Of a DNA stretch of 64,000 nucleotides, positions 1 through 9,425 are shown piece after piece. Each line of letters begins with the position of its first letter. Position 1 is the stretch's first letter. Source of the stretch: Mangrovimonas xylaniphaga. Its GTDB lineage: Bacteria > Bacteroidota > Bacteroidia > Flavobacteriales > Flavobacteriaceae. A program made the translations under genes and the position numbers. Where the stretch lies: positions 591,725 through 655,724 of the forward strand of contig NZ_LBIP01000018.1 in NCBI RefSeq assembly GCF_001280435.1. Direction: 5' to 3'. Below the pieces are notes generated by a model, which saw only the letters and a list, made by a program, of their open reading frames with translations, was not told the origin of the DNA and ran no database searches.

Positions 1-796
1 GAAAAGCATCACCCTTAAAATTATTGGCTGCGAAGGCATCTGTAAAAATCATCAGTAAATATTTGGGCACTTCCTTAAAATTAACCGCAAGAATGACCAT
101 GACCAAGCCAAAATACAACACCACCATGCTCGGCACTAATTTGGAAGCTGTTTGACTGATGCGTTTTAAACCACCCAATACCACCAAAGCCGTGATGGAT
201 GCCAAAACAATTCCCAAGACAATCTTAGATTTCCAATCTACAGAAATCCCATTGGGAATCAACAAAATATCATTGATGGCTTGCGCCAATTGGTTGGCAT
301 TAAATACTGGCAATGCTCCAACCAACCCAGCCATACTAAAAAATACCGCCAAAGGTTTCCAAGATTTTCCCAGTCCTTCTATGATAAAGTACATTGGGCC
401 ACCTTGCAGTTTACCTGCACTATCTTTTCCCCTATACATAATGGCTAAAGTGGACGTAAAAAACTTGGTAGACATGCCAACTACAGCACTAATCCACATC
501 CAAAATACAGCTCCAGGACCTCCTATAGAAATGGCCACAGCCACTCCCGCAATGTTTCCCATACCAATGGTTGAAGATAATGCGGTGGTCAAGGCTTGAA
601 AATGACTGATTTCTCCAGGATCGTTAGGATTGTCATATTTTCCCCTTAAAACCTGAATGGCGTGACCAAAAAGCCTAAAGGACATAAATCTGGATAGCAC
701 CAATAAATACAAGCCCCCTCCTATCAACAACATCAATAAAGGTAATCCCCAAGCAAGCGAAGAAAATTCGGAGACGAGTTGGTTAAGCTGGTTCAT
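1..796 (-). CDS. Sodium:alanine/glycine symporter (AGCS family), 3' end cut off by the window
   Basis: Inner-membrane secondary transporter that imports alanine or glycine with Na+. The minus strand from the ATG at 796 reads open to the window edge (about 265 residues). It begins MNQLNQLV, followed by a hydrophobic first helix. It then has the motif GMGNIAGVAVAISIGGPGA and the stretch GGPMYFIIEGLG, both typical of the N-terminal half of AGCS transporters, which are usually about 450-500 residues long. The C-terminal half lies outside the window. No gene overlaps it on the other strand: the plus-strand open frame over 159-599 is its shadow. The family assignment is firm; the exact substrate is inferred. 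Confidence 0.88.
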   Translation of the reverse strand, partial: MNQLNQLVSEFSSLAWGLPLLMLLIGGGLYLLVLSRFMSFRLFGHAIQVLRGKYDNPNDPGEISHFQALTTALSSTIGMGNIAGVAVAISIGGPGAVFWMWISAVVGMSTKFFTSTLAIMYRGKDSAGKLQGGPMYFIIEGLGKSWKPLAVFFSMAGLVGALPVFNANQLAQAINDILLIPNGISVDWKSKIVLGIVLASITALVVLGGLKRISQTASKLVPSMVVLYFGLVMVILAVNFKEVPKYLLMIFTDAFAANNFKGDAF

Positions 797-903
797 ATTG
801 GCTTTAGTGAATGATAAATGTAAGAAAAGCCAATGAATATTTTGAATTTTATATTATTTGAAAGACAATTTTTTGAGAATATCCCATTTATCAGCTTAAT
901 TTT

Positions 904-2142
904 CTACAGAGAAAACATAAACCCAAAACTGATACGCATGGCATCCCGTTTAAATGTATCGTCAAAGTAGATGCCGTCGATATTACCATCAAAATTTACG
1001 GACTTCACCCCGTAGTCTACCTCTAAGCCCAATGTCATTCTATCGTAAGCATCGTACATCACATTCAGGATACCATAATAATGCCTATGACGAAAATCAC
1101 CTGCGATATAGTCCAATTCAGCATCCGTTTCATCAATGACCACATAGCGTTCCGAGTCGGAGGTACTGTAACGTGTATATCCAAAAACAGCATTGCCATG
1201 TAGTTTTTCATTAAAAAAATATTCATAGGTAAGCCATCCACCAAAAGCCAAAGTGGCTTTAAAATCATTTCCTACAGCAGGGTATCCGTCATAGCCAAAT
1301 CCTGAAATGGTTGTGAGATAAGAAGAAATCCCTTTACCACCAACCAATTGAAATTGGAAACAATTGCGATCCACCGTATGCTTTCCGCTTATTGTAGCCC
1401 CATACCCAAAAAAATTATCAACCTTATCGTTGAGTTTATATTTGATGTTTCTTAAAATAGATGCCAAACGCAAATGTCCCCAAGGTTTCTGATAGGTCAT
1501 TGCAAAGGTGAAATCTGGTGTGGATTGGTGTGTATCATCCAAAAACGGCTGAATTTCCTGAAGCGTAAAATAATCATCCTGAGGGGCTTCAATACTTATT
1601 TCATATTTCCATTTTTCATCATTGAAGGTATTCATGTATTTCACATGGGGGTTCCGTAACCAGATTCCTGAAGGAGGCCCTTCCAACTCCATAATATTGG
1701 GCCAAAGATCTTCATCTCCAAAATTATTCCAGTTTTGTCCAATCTGCCAATGCCTGCTTTCCACATAGGCTTTTCTTAGGCGTACATGTCCATTGCCTCC
1801 CCAAAAATCGGATTCTACTATAGCCTTAATCTGTTGTCCATTTGGGATCACTATAAACGTTGACCACCTAATCTGTGTTTGGTACATATCAACATTAAGA
1901 CTTGTTTCGTCATCGTCTCCAAATACGTCAATGTAGCCAATGTTAAAGGTGTCATTGCCCTGAAGCCCTCCAAACAAATCCAAATAACCATTCAGCTTCA
2001 TATTTACCCCCAAACTACTCTTAAACTTAGGAATGTTATTAATGGAATCTTTGGATGTAATAGTGAGATAAGGATCTTGAGCAAAACAATTTGGAGCAAT
2101 AAAAAGGCATAAGAAAATGCTTAAAGTAAAGAGTGGTTTCAT
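904..2142 (-). CDS. DcaP-like outer-membrane porin
   Basis: A 412-residue protein with an N-terminal signal peptide (MKPLFTLSIFLCLFIAPNCFA, cleaved near residue 21). The rest shows alternating aromatic/polar strands and ends in Phe-Ser-Leu, as outer-membrane barrels do. The early part (LNGYLDLFGGLQ, RLRKAYVESRHWQIGQNW) resembles the trimeric DcaP-family porins. In that family the strands after a coiled-coil N-terminus read xGYxxxD...A.....G..w.xF; no clear coiled coil is seen here. It stands alone between the AGCS gene and purC, with its own promoter presumably in 2143-2208. Function is probably uptake of small organic acids or other solutes, but the substrate cannot be read from the sequence. 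Confidence 0.7.
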   Translation of the reverse strand: MKPLFTLSIFLCLFIAPNCFAQDPYLTITSKDSINNIPKFKSSLGVNMKLNGYLDLFGGLQGNDTFNIGYIDVFGDDDETSLNVDMYQTQIRWSTFIVIPNGQQIKAIVESDFWGGNGHVRLRKAYVESRHWQIGQNWNNFGDEDLWPNIMELEGPPSGIWLRNPHVKYMNTFNDEKWKYEISIEAPQDDYFTLQEIQPFLDDTHQSTPDFTFAMTYQKPWGHLRLASILRNIKYKLNDKVDNFFGYGATISGKHTVDRNCFQFQLVGGKGISSYLTTISGFGYDGYPAVGNDFKATLAFGGWLTYEYFFNEKLHGNAVFGYTRYSTSDSERYVVIDETDAELDYIAGDFRHRHYYGILNVMYDAYDRMTLGLEVDYGVKSVNFDGNIDGIYFDDTFKRDAMRISFGFMFSL

Positions 2143-2208
2143 GGTTAATTAATTTACGATTAAAGTTAAAAAATTTAACACAAAACCACACTAACTTACT
2201 CAAAAAGA

Positions 2209-2236
2209 AAAAGGTAGCATTTAACTGCTACCTTTT
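2209..2236 (-). terminator. Intrinsic terminator after purC
   Basis: A perfect 11-bp stem (AAAAGGTAGCA paired with TGCTACCTTTT) with a 6-base loop. On the minus strand it is followed by a T-rich run. It lies 31 bases beyond the purC stop codon and separates purC from the downstream porin gene. Confidence 0.85.
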
Positions 2237-2266
2237 ATTTCCAACTCCAAAAGGGATTGTTATATT

Positions 2267-3214
2267 TTATTTTAAATATTCCAAAACATTGGTTTCTATT
2301 CTGTTTTGGATATCACTTACATCTCCCTTCACGAAAGTTTCTCCTGTGATGTTTTCGTAAAGCTCAATATATCGTTCACTTACCGTTGTAATGTACTCAT
2401 CTGTCATTTCTGGAACCGTTTGGCCTTCCAAACCTTGGAATCCATTGGCAATTAACCATTGACGTACAAACTCTTTAGACAATTGCTTTTGAGCTTCTCC
2501 TTTTTCTTGACGCTCTTCATAGCCTTCAGCATAAAAATAACGGGAAGAATCAGGCGTGTGGATTTCATCGATCAAAACAATTTTACCTTCCTTGGTTTTA
2601 CCGAATTCATACTTGGTATCTACTAAAATCAAACCTCGAGAAGCTGCAATTTCAGTTCCTCTATGGAATAATTTACGCGTGTAATCTTCCAATACCAAAT
2701 AATCTTCTTCAGAAACAATCCCTCTAGCCAAAATGTCTTCACGGGAAATATCCTCATCGTGGTCACCTTGCTCCGCTTTGGTTGCAGGAGTGATGATTGG
2801 CTGTGGAAATTTATCATTTTCCTTCATACCTTCCGGCATCTCCACACCACACAATAGACGTTTTCCTGCCTTATACTCTCTAGCAGCGTGACCAGACAAA
2901 TACCCACGGATTACCATCTCAACCTTGAAAGGCTCACACAAAGCACCTACCGCTACATTAGGATCTGGAGTAGCTGTTAACCAGTTAGGCACCAAATCTT
3001 CGGTAGCTTTCATCATGTTGGTAGCAATTTGGTTTAAGATTTGCCCTTTGTATGGAATTCCTTTTGGCATCACCACATCAAAAGCACTTAAACGATCCGT
3101 TGCAATCATGACCAATTGCTCGTCATTGATATTGTATACTTCCCTAACTTTTCCTTTGTAAACACTTTTTTGTCCAGGAAAATTAAAATTGGTGTCTATG
3201 ATAGTATTACTCAT
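2267..3214 (-). CDS. purC: Phosphoribosylaminoimidazole-succinocarboxamide synthase (SAICAR synthetase)
   Basis: A cytosolic enzyme of de novo purine synthesis that joins CAIR and aspartate with ATP. At 315 residues it is the longer form usual in Bacteroidota and eukaryotes. Both family signatures are visible: LVDTKYEFG near residue 200 and [13 protein letters not shown] near residue 215. The N-terminus has KVREVYNI and a phosphate-binding region ending in ATDRLSAFD. The gene is transcribed alone: a promoter -7 element lies upstream at 3280-3287 and a terminator follows at 2209-2236. The start is the ATG at 3214. Confidence 0.97.
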   Translation of the reverse strand: MSNTIIDTNFNFPGQKSVYKGKVREVYNINDEQLVMIATDRLSAFDVVMPKGIPYKGQILNQIATNMMKATEDLVPNWLTATPDPNVAVGALCEPFKVEMVIRGYLSGHAAREYKAGKRLLCGVEMPEGMKENDKFPQPIITPATKAEQGDHDEDISREDILARGIVSEEDYLVLEDYTRKLFHRGTEIAASRGLILVDTKYEFGKTKEGKIVLIDEIHTPDSSRYFYAEGYEERQEKGEAQKQLSKEFVRQWLIANGFQGLEGQTVPEMTDEYITTVSERYIELYENITGETFVKGDVSDIQNRIETNVLEYLK

Positions 3215-3279
3215 AAGGTCTTAAAAAATTGTCTGAATAGTTTGATCAATAAAAATTAACCCGTTTGGATTAATCGGTG

Positions 3280-3287
3280 CAAATTTA
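3280..3287 (-). promoter_or_regulatory. purC promoter -7 element
   Basis: The minus strand reads TAAATTTG, a perfect match to the Bacteroidota -7 consensus TANNTTTG, 66 bases upstream of the purC start codon. No well-spaced -33 TTG is obvious. Confidence 0.5.
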
Positions 3288-3351
3288 CAAAATAGTTAAG
3301 CAACCTGTATCATTAAAAAAGGTTACTTACATCAAAATTTACAGACTCAAA

Positions 3352-4305
3352 CTATTCCCTGTTTTCAATGCTTTTATAAGCCTCAATAACCTTCTTCACC
3401 AATTTATGACGAATCACATCTTTGTCATCCAAAAATACCATCCCTACCCCTTCTACATTTTTCAAAATGAGTAAAGCTTCCTTAAGACCTGAAATGGTAC
3501 GCCTAGGCAAATCAATTTGTCCAGGATCTCCCGTCAATAAAAACTTGGCATTTTTTCCCATACGGGTCAAAAACATTTTCATTTGGGCATGAGTGGTATT
3601 TTGACCTTCATCCAAAATCACAAAGGCATTATCCAAGGTACGTCCTCTCATAAATGCCAAAGGCGCAATCTGGATCGTACCGTTTTCAATAAGCGTCGTC
3701 AATTTTTCAGCAGGAATCATATCCCTTAACGCATCGTACAAAGGTTGCATGTAAGGATCTAATTTTTCCTTTAAATCCCCTGGTAAAAACCCAAGATTTT
3801 CCCCAGCTTCCACAGCTGGCCTTGTAAGGATGATTCGTTTGACCTCTTTGTTTTTAAGAGCTTGGACGGCTAGCGCAACTCCCGTGTAGGTTTTTCCAGT
3901 CCCCGCAGGGCCAATGGCAAAAACCATGTCGTTTTTACGCATACTTTCCACCAATTTACGTTGGTTTAGGGTTTGGGCCTTTATCAGTCTTCCTCCCACA
4001 CCGTGTACAATGGTTTCTCCACTTTGCTCCGAAGTTGTGTAATCATCCGTGCTTTGGCTAGTCAACACACGTTCTATAGCATTTTCATCCAGTTTGTTGT
4101 ATTTGCCAAAATGGCCCATCAACATAGTAAGGCGGCGGTCAAATTCTTCGAGTAAATCTTCGTCGCCATAAGCTTTAATTTTATTGCCTCTTGCGACAAT
4201 CTTCAGTTTGGGAAAGTACTTTTTAAGAAGTTCGATATTTACATTGTGCGCTCCAAAAAACTCTTTTGGAGCAATTTCTTCCAATTCAATTATAAGTTCA
4301 TTCAA
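3352..4305 (-). CDS. PhoH-like ATPase
   Basis: A 317-residue cytosolic P-loop ATPase of the PhoH family, implicated in RNA metabolism and phosphate or stress responses. The Walker A motif GPAGTGKT is near residue 132. Walker B with the adjacent Q (FVILDEGQNTT) is near residue 228, followed by the sensor-like LLTGDPGQIDLP. Length is normal for the family. The only start that keeps the conserved N-terminus MNELIIELEEI is a TTG at 4305, because an in-frame TAG lies two codons upstream. It faces the SAM-hydrolase-like gene divergently. The phoH, SAM hydrolase, gldFG, dnaN order is common in flavobacteria (from family knowledge). Confidence 0.93.
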   Translation of the reverse strand: MNELIIELEEIAPKEFFGAHNVNIELLKKYFPKLKIVARGNKIKAYGDEDLLEEFDRRLTMLMGHFGKYNKLDENAIERVLTSQSTDDYTTSEQSGETIVHGVGGRLIKAQTLNQRKLVESMRKNDMVFAIGPAGTGKTYTGVALAVQALKNKEVKRIILTRPAVEAGENLGFLPGDLKEKLDPYMQPLYDALRDMIPAEKLTTLIENGTIQIAPLAFMRGRTLDNAFVILDEGQNTTHAQMKMFLTRMGKNAKFLLTGDPGQIDLPRRTISGLKEALLILKNVEGVGMVFLDDKDVIRHKLVKKVIEAYKSIENRE

Positions 4306-4515
4306 AAGCTAAGTGATTTAGTACATTATTCTGTTTTTGTTTTATTAGTTTTGTGGTAAATAAAACGGGCGCCATTTTTTTAATTCTCAGAATAAAAATA
4401 GCAGAAATAAATTGTAATTAAATTGACTTCGGTTATTTTTATTTGAATTTTTTACACAATGGAAAGCTACATAATTTTAATGAAATTTAGGTTAAAAAAC
4501 TATCAACAATTTTAA

Positions 4516-5346
4516 ATGGCAATTATCACATTAACGACCGATTTTGGAGAAAAAGACCACTTCGCCGGAGCCGTTAAAGGCGCTATTTACAGTCAACTTC
4601 CTGACGTTCGCATTGTTGATATCTCGCATTCGGTGTCCCCTTTCAATGTTCCCGAAGCCGCCTATATCATCCAAAGTGCCTACAGCAGTTTTCCAAAGGG
4701 AACCATCCACGTTATCGGGATTGATTCTGAGTTAAACCCTGAAAACAAACACATTGCCATTAAATTGGACGGCCATTATTTTATCTGCGCCAACAACGGC
4801 ATTATGAGCATGATTTGCTCCGAAATTGCTCCGGAGAAAATTGTGGAAATCAACATACACGATAAAATTGAAACCAATTTCCCTGTGCTGGATGTGTTTG
4901 TAAAAGTGGCTTGTCATATTGCCAGAGGCGGAACCCTTGAAGTGATAGGTAAAGTAATCAGTGATATCAAACCTATTAAAAACCTAACTCCTTTTGTTAA
5001 TGATGAAAAAAACCAGATTATTGGTAACGTCATTTACATTGATAACTACGGAAATGTGGTAACCAACATCAAACGAAAATTTTTTGAATCCATCCAAAAA
5101 ACACGTGCATTCGAAATTTCGGCACGCAGCTACAAGTTCAAGGAAATTTATAACAAATACAGTGATGTTATCAACTTCGACATTCCTGAAGAAAAACGTT
5201 ACGACCAAGGAAAAGGGCTCGTTGTATTCAATTCTTCCAACTATATAGAAATTGCCATTTACAAAAGTAACAGCAGTACTGTAGGAAGCGCCTCTACCCT
5301 TATGGGACTGCAGATGCGGGATACGGTGACCATCAACTTTTTTTAG
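4516..5346 (+). CDS. SAM hydrolase/halogenase-like protein (DUF62, SAM hydroxide adenosyltransferase)
   Basis: A 276-residue protein of the S-adenosyl-methionine hydroxide adenosyltransferase family, which splits SAM into adenosine and methionine using water. The N-terminus ITLTTDFGEKDHFAGAVKG holds the family's TTDFG..D motif for SAM binding. IDSELNPENKHI, FICANNGIMS and IYIDNYGNVVTN match later family blocks, including the N-G and D-x-x-GN segments around the substrate. It starts at the ATG at 4516, 39 bases before the ABM gene, and may be cotranscribed with it. The physiological role in Bacteroidota is not established. Confidence 0.9.
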   Translation: MAIITLTTDFGEKDHFAGAVKGAIYSQLPDVRIVDISHSVSPFNVPEAAYIIQSAYSSFPKGTIHVIGIDSELNPENKHIAIKLDGHYFICANNGIMSMICSEIAPEKIVEINIHDKIETNFPVLDVFVKVACHIARGGTLEVIGKVISDIKPIKNLTPFVNDEKNQIIGNVIYIDNYGNVVTNIKRKFFESIQKTRAFEISARSYKFKEIYNKYSDVINFDIPEEKRYDQGKGLVVFNSSNYIEIAIYKSNSSTVGSASTLMGLQMRDTVTINFF

Positions 5347-5385
5347 CGCAAGACCCTTTAATATTCAATTAACTAAATTACACAT

Positions 5386-5682
5386 ATGTTTGTACGGATC
5401 GTGAAAATGAGTTTTCAACCCGAAAAAATAGACACATTTCTTTCCAATTTTGAAGCCAATAAAACTAAAATACGAGCTTTTGAAGGCTGTCAGTTTTTGG
5501 AATTGTACCGAGATAAAACCAACCCCAACATCTTTTTCACATACAGCTATTGGAAAACCGAAAACGATTTGGAAAACTACAGACATTCGGAATTGTTCAA
5601 AGGTGTTTGGGCCAATACCAAACCTCTCTTTAATGCCAAACCAGAAGCTTGGAGCGTCGATAAGTTGGAATCATTGGCTTAA
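5386..5682 (+). CDS. ABM-family small monooxygenase-like protein
   Basis: A 98-residue protein with the antibiotic-biosynthesis monooxygenase (ABM) ferredoxin-like fold. It begins MFVRIVKMSFQPEKID, has CQFLELYRDKTNPNIFFTYSYW in the middle, and shows the late W..E.D...Y..S..F pattern around residues 56-70. Proteins of this family are single-domain dimers and include quinone-forming monooxygenases and heme-degrading enzymes. No substrate can be deduced here. It sits between the SAM hydrolase-like gene and gldFG on the same strand. A longer overlapping plus-strand frame from 5450 is a shadow. Confidence 0.82.
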   Translation: MFVRIVKMSFQPEKIDTFLSNFEANKTKIRAFEGCQFLELYRDKTNPNIFFTYSYWKTENDLENYRHSELFKGVWANTKPLFNAKPEAWSVDKLESLA

Positions 5683-5754
5683 TACCTTCCTTCTCTCAAA
5701 ATCTTCAAAGGCAATCCCATTTATTTTTTTACTTTTAACACCTAAAGTCAAGAA

Positions 5755-8142
5755 ATGCTAGCTATACTTAAAAAAGAAATCAATTCGTTTTTTGCCTCCC
5801 CCATAGGCTACCTTGTTATTGCGTTGTTTTTATTGCTCAACGGTTTATTTTTATGGGTCTTTAAAGGCGATTTTAATATTTTGGACAACGGTTTTGCAGA
5901 CCTGACCACCTTCTTTACCCTAGCCCCTTGGATTTTAATTTTCTTGGTTCCCGCCATTACCATGCGAAGTTTTTGTGATGAGAAAAAACAAGGTACCCTG
6001 GAACTTCTACTCACAAAACCGGTGAGCCAAATTCAAATTGTGTTGGGCAAATATTTAGGCTCCCTGCTGTTAATTGTCATGGCTTTATTACCTACGCTGC
6101 TTTATGCTTACAGCATTTACAAACTGGGAAACCCTGAAGGCAATTTGGATATTGGCAGTACCCTTGGTTCGTATTTTGGATTGTTGTTTTTAGCCGCCGC
6201 TTATACTGCCATTGGTATTTTTTCTTCGACACTTACCGACAACCAAATTGTGGCGTTTATCAGTGCTGTATTTTTATGCTTCTTCTTCTATTTTGGATTT
6301 GAAGGACTTTCCAGTCTCAACCTTTTCGGTGATACGGTTTACCTAGAAAAACTAGGGATGGAAAACCACTTTAAAAGTATGAGCCGAGGTGTTTTGGACA
6401 CTCGAGATTTGCTCTACTTCTTGAGTATCATTGCAATTTTTGTGTTGCTGACAGCTAAACGCATCCAAACAAAAAACATCAATAAAAAAGATATCATAGG
6501 GCTATCTACATTTGTAATAGGTTTATTGGTTTTTAATGTTATTGCCCAAAGCATCTACAAAAGATTCGACCTTACCCAAGATAACCGGTATACACTTTCG
6601 CAAGCTGCTTTAAATACAGTTGCAGAAGTAGATTCCCCTTTAATTGTAGATGTGTTTTTGGAGGGAGATTTCCCTTCTGAATTTAGACGCTTAAAAGAAG
6701 AGACCCGTCAAATTTTGGAAGAGTTTGCTTTATACAATTCCGATGTGACTTTCAATTTCATCAATCCTGTAGCCGATGAAGCAACACGTGACCAAAATAT
6801 CCAACAATTGGCACAACGTGGCCTACAGCCCTTTCAATTATCGATAAAGGAAAGCGGCAAATCGTCACAAGAACTTATTTTCCCTTGGGCTTTGGCCAGC
6901 TATAACGAGCAAACGGTTAAAATTCCGTTGCTTAAAAACAATATTGGAGCCACAGACCAAGAACGTGTGAACAATTCCATTCAGCATTTGGAATATGCCT
7001 TTGCAGAGGCTTTCAAAAAACTTACCACCACAAAAGAAAAGAAAATAGCCATCCTAAAAGGAAATGGCGAACTGGAAGACATTTATATAGCCGATTTCTT
7101 AAAGACCTTGAAAGAGCATTATAATATTGCGCCTTTCACCATGGACAGTGTTGCCAATGCTCCTGAAAAAACGTTGAAACAGTTAGAAGGTTATGATCTG
7201 GTTATTGCTGCAAAACCAACCGTTCCTTTTTCCGAAGAAGAAAAATATGTTTTGGACCAATACACCATGAACGGCGGTAAAAGTTTGTGGTTAACGGAAG
7301 CTGTGATTATGGATAAGGACAGTTTGCTGAATGAAACTGGACGCGCCATTGCCGTTATGAGGGACAACAATCTAAATGATTTCTTCTTTAAATACGGAGT
7401 CCGAATTAATCCTGTCCTAGTTAAGGACATGTATTCGGCGCCAATTACTTTGGCGATTGGAGAAGGCAACAACACGCAGTTTCAACCACTACAATGGCCT
7501 TATTCACCATTGGCAGCCAACAATCCCAACCACCCTATCACGAACAATATCAACTTGGTGAAATTTGATTTTGCCAGCCAGATAGATACCTTGAAAAACA
7601 GTGTTGACAAAACCATTTTATTGAGAAGTTCAAGCCTTACGCAGTTGGAAGGTGTTCCAAGGGAAATAAGTTTAGAGATCGTTACCCAAGAGACAAATCC
7701 AGAAACCTTTAACAAAGGTCACCAAACCTTGGCGGTTCTTTTGGAAGGCGAATTTACTTCGGTATACAACAACCGTGTAAAACCTTTCAAACTTTCCGAA
7801 GATAAAACTACCAGTGCCCCCACCAAAATGATAGTAGTGGCCGATGGTGACGTGATCAAAAATGACGTGGTTAGAAACCAACCTCAGGAATTAGGATTTG
7901 ATTTCTTTACCAAGCGTAATTTTGGCAACAAGGAGTTCTTGGAAAATGCCGTAAATTACCTTTTGGAGGATGACGGACTTATAAACATTAGAACCAAGGA
8001 AATTGATTTGGACTTTTTGGATCCTCAAAAAATAGCCGAACAAAAAACCAAGTGGCAGCTTATAAATCTTGTACTTCCACTCCTTTTGTTGGCAATTTTC
8101 GGACTAGGTTTCAACTATGCCAGAAAGCGAAAATACACTTAA
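5755..8142 (+). CDS. gldFG: GldF-GldG fusion, gliding-associated ABC transporter membrane component
   Basis: A 795-residue inner-membrane protein. Residues 1-240 are an ABC-2 type permease (GldF: six or so helices, with SFCDEKKQGTLELLLTKP after the second helix). After a short linker near 240-246, a new helix (IIGLSTFVIGLLVFNVIAQ) leads into KRFDLTQDNRYTLS, the usual start of GldG. A large extracytoplasmic IFT/GldG-type domain follows, then a C-terminal anchor helix (LINLVLPLLLLAIFGLGF) and a basic tail. In Flavobacterium johnsoniae gldF and gldG are separate genes working with the ATPase GldA in gliding. Here they form one frame with no stop between them. GldA is not in the window. Confidence 0.93.
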   Translation: MLAILKKEINSFFASPIGYLVIALFLLLNGLFLWVFKGDFNILDNGFADLTTFFTLAPWILIFLVPAITMRSFCDEKKQGTLELLLTKPVSQIQIVLGKYLGSLLLIVMALLPTLLYAYSIYKLGNPEGNLDIGSTLGSYFGLLFLAAAYTAIGIFSSTLTDNQIVAFISAVFLCFFFYFGFEGLSSLNLFGDTVYLEKLGMENHFKSMSRGVLDTRDLLYFLSIIAIFVLLTAKRIQTKNINKKDIIGLSTFVIGLLVFNVIAQSIYKRFDLTQDNRYTLSQAALNTVAEVDSPLIVDVFLEGDFPSEFRRLKEETRQILEEFALYNSDVTFNFINPVADEATRDQNIQQLAQRGLQPFQLSIKESGKSSQELIFPWALASYNEQTVKIPLLKNNIGATDQERVNNSIQHLEYAFAEAFKKLTTTKEKKIAILKGNGELEDIYIADFLKTLKEHYNIAPFTMDSVANAPEKTLKQLEGYDLVIAAKPTVPFSEEEKYVLDQYTMNGGKSLWLTEAVIMDKDSLLNETGRAIAVMRDNNLNDFFFKYGVRINPVLVKDMYSAPITLAIGEGNNTQFQPLQWPYSPLAANNPNHPITNNINLVKFDFASQIDTLKNSVDKTILLRSSSLTQLEGVPREISLEIVTQETNPETFNKGHQTLAVLLEGEFTSVYNNRVKPFKLSEDKTTSAPTKMIVVADGDVIKNDVVRNQPQELGFDFFTKRNFGNKEFLENAVNYLLEDDGLINIRTKEIDLDFLDPQKIAEQKTKWQLINLVLPLLLLAIFGLGFNYARKRKYT

Positions 8143-8156
8143 CAGTTGTTAATAAG

Positions 8157-8192
8157 TTTGTTTTAATTTAAAAGTGGTTTAGGATATATTTG
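8157..8192 (+). promoter_or_regulatory. dnaN promoter
   Basis: The -7 element TATATTTG at 8185-8192 matches TANNTTTG perfectly. A TTTG at 8157-8160 could serve as the -33 element, although the 24-base spacer is longer than usual. The dnaN start codon is 30 bases downstream. Confidence 0.55.
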
Positions 8193-8222
8193 TAGGACAA
8201 TCTAGTATATAAAAACAAATAC

Positions 8223-9341
8223 ATGAAGTTTATAGTATCGAGTACGTATTTACTTAAACAATTACAGGTTCTGGGAGGCGTGATCAACAACTCCAATACG
8301 CTACCTATTTTAGATAATTTCCTTTTTGAATTAAACGATTCCAAACTTGTAGTTTCTGCAAGTGATTTAGAGACTACCATGTCTTCTGTGATAGATGTAG
8401 AGAGTGATAGTACAGGAAGTATCGCCTTACCTGCGCGTTTGTTACTTGATACCTTAAAAACATTCCCTGAGCAGCCCTTAACTTTTGTGGTTGAAGACAA
8501 CAATACTGTTGAAATTAGTTCTAACCACGGTAAATATGCCTTGGCATATGCCGATGGCAATGAATTCCCAAAAGCTATTGCTCTTGAAGATCCAAGTACT
8601 ACAACTATTGCTGGTGATATTTTGGCGACTGCCATTAGCAAGACCATTTTTGCTGCTGGTAACGACGATCTACGTCCTGTAATGAGTGGTGTGTTCTTTC
8701 AGTTTTCAACAGAAGGTTTGACCTTTGTGGCAACCGATGCTCACAAATTGGTAAAATATACCCGTGAAGATGTAAAAGCCTCTCAAGTGGCTGAATTCAT
8801 CATGCCTAAAAAACCTTTAAATCTTTTAAAAGGAATTTTGGCAACCAATGAAGATGCCGTAACTATTGAATACAACGATTCTAATGCCAAGTTCATTTTT
8901 GACAACTCAGAGTTGGTATGTCGTTTGATTGATGGAAAATACCCTAACTACGAAGCGGTAATTCCTAAAGAAAATCCTAATAAACTATCTATAGACCGTA
9001 CGCAGTTTTTAAACTCTGTACGTCGTGTGAGCATCTTCTCTAACAAGACGACTCACCAAATTAGATTAAAAATTGCTGGTGCAGAATTAAATATCTCTGC
9101 AGAAGATATCGATTACTCAAACAAAGCCGAAGAGCGTCTAACTTGTGATTACCAAGGAGACGATATGCAAATAGGTTTCAACTCACGTTTCTTAACTGAA
9201 ATGTTGAACAACCTAAACTCTGATGAGGTACAATTGGAAATGAGCTTACCAAACAGAGCCGGTATTTTGACTCCTGTTGATGGCTTAGATGAAGGAGAAT
9301 TGATTACTATGTTGGTAATGCCAGTAATGCTAAATTCGTAA
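8223..9341 (+). CDS. dnaN: DNA polymerase III beta subunit (sliding clamp)
   Basis: A 372-residue protein forming the ring-shaped processivity clamp around DNA. It begins MKFIVSSTYLLKQLQVLGGVI and contains NTLPILDNFLFEL, the standard first-domain block. FVATDAHKLVKY and the C-terminal EGELITMLVMPVMLNS end are typical of the clamp. Length is normal. It has its own promoter (TATATTTG) and a strong terminator at 9370-9402. As in many Bacteroidota, it lies next to gldFG rather than next to dnaA. Confidence 0.98.
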   Translation: MKFIVSSTYLLKQLQVLGGVINNSNTLPILDNFLFELNDSKLVVSASDLETTMSSVIDVESDSTGSIALPARLLLDTLKTFPEQPLTFVVEDNNTVEISSNHGKYALAYADGNEFPKAIALEDPSTTTIAGDILATAISKTIFAAGNDDLRPVMSGVFFQFSTEGLTFVATDAHKLVKYTREDVKASQVAEFIMPKKPLNLLKGILATNEDAVTIEYNDSNAKFIFDNSELVCRLIDGKYPNYEAVIPKENPNKLSIDRTQFLNSVRRVSIFSNKTTHQIRLKIAGAELNISAEDIDYSNKAEERLTCDYQGDDMQIGFNSRFLTEMLNNLNSDEVQLEMSLPNRAGILTPVDGLDEGELITMLVMPVMLNS

Positions 9342-9369
9342 TTAACTGACCCAAAATAAGTGTTAAATA

Positions 9370-9402
9370 AAAAAGAGCTCACAATTTTAGTGAGCTCTTT
9401 TT
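9370..9402 (+). terminator. Bidirectional intrinsic terminator between dnaN and the DUF4870 gene
   Basis: A perfect stem of at least 11 bp (AAAGAGCTCAC with GTGAGCTCTTT) around a 7-base A/T loop. It is flanked by A-tracts on the left and T-tracts on the right, so it can stop transcription from both converging genes. Confidence 0.9.
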
Positions 9403-9425
9403 GGTTCATCTCTTTATAAAAATAA

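Noticed and set aside
159..599. 146-codon plus-strand frame at the left edge
   Set aside because: The minus strand encodes the AGCS symporter across the whole segment, with recognisable motifs.
5450..5761. 103-codon frame overlapping the ABM gene
   Set aside because: Different frame from the recognisable ABM protein, and it runs into the gldFG start; shadow.
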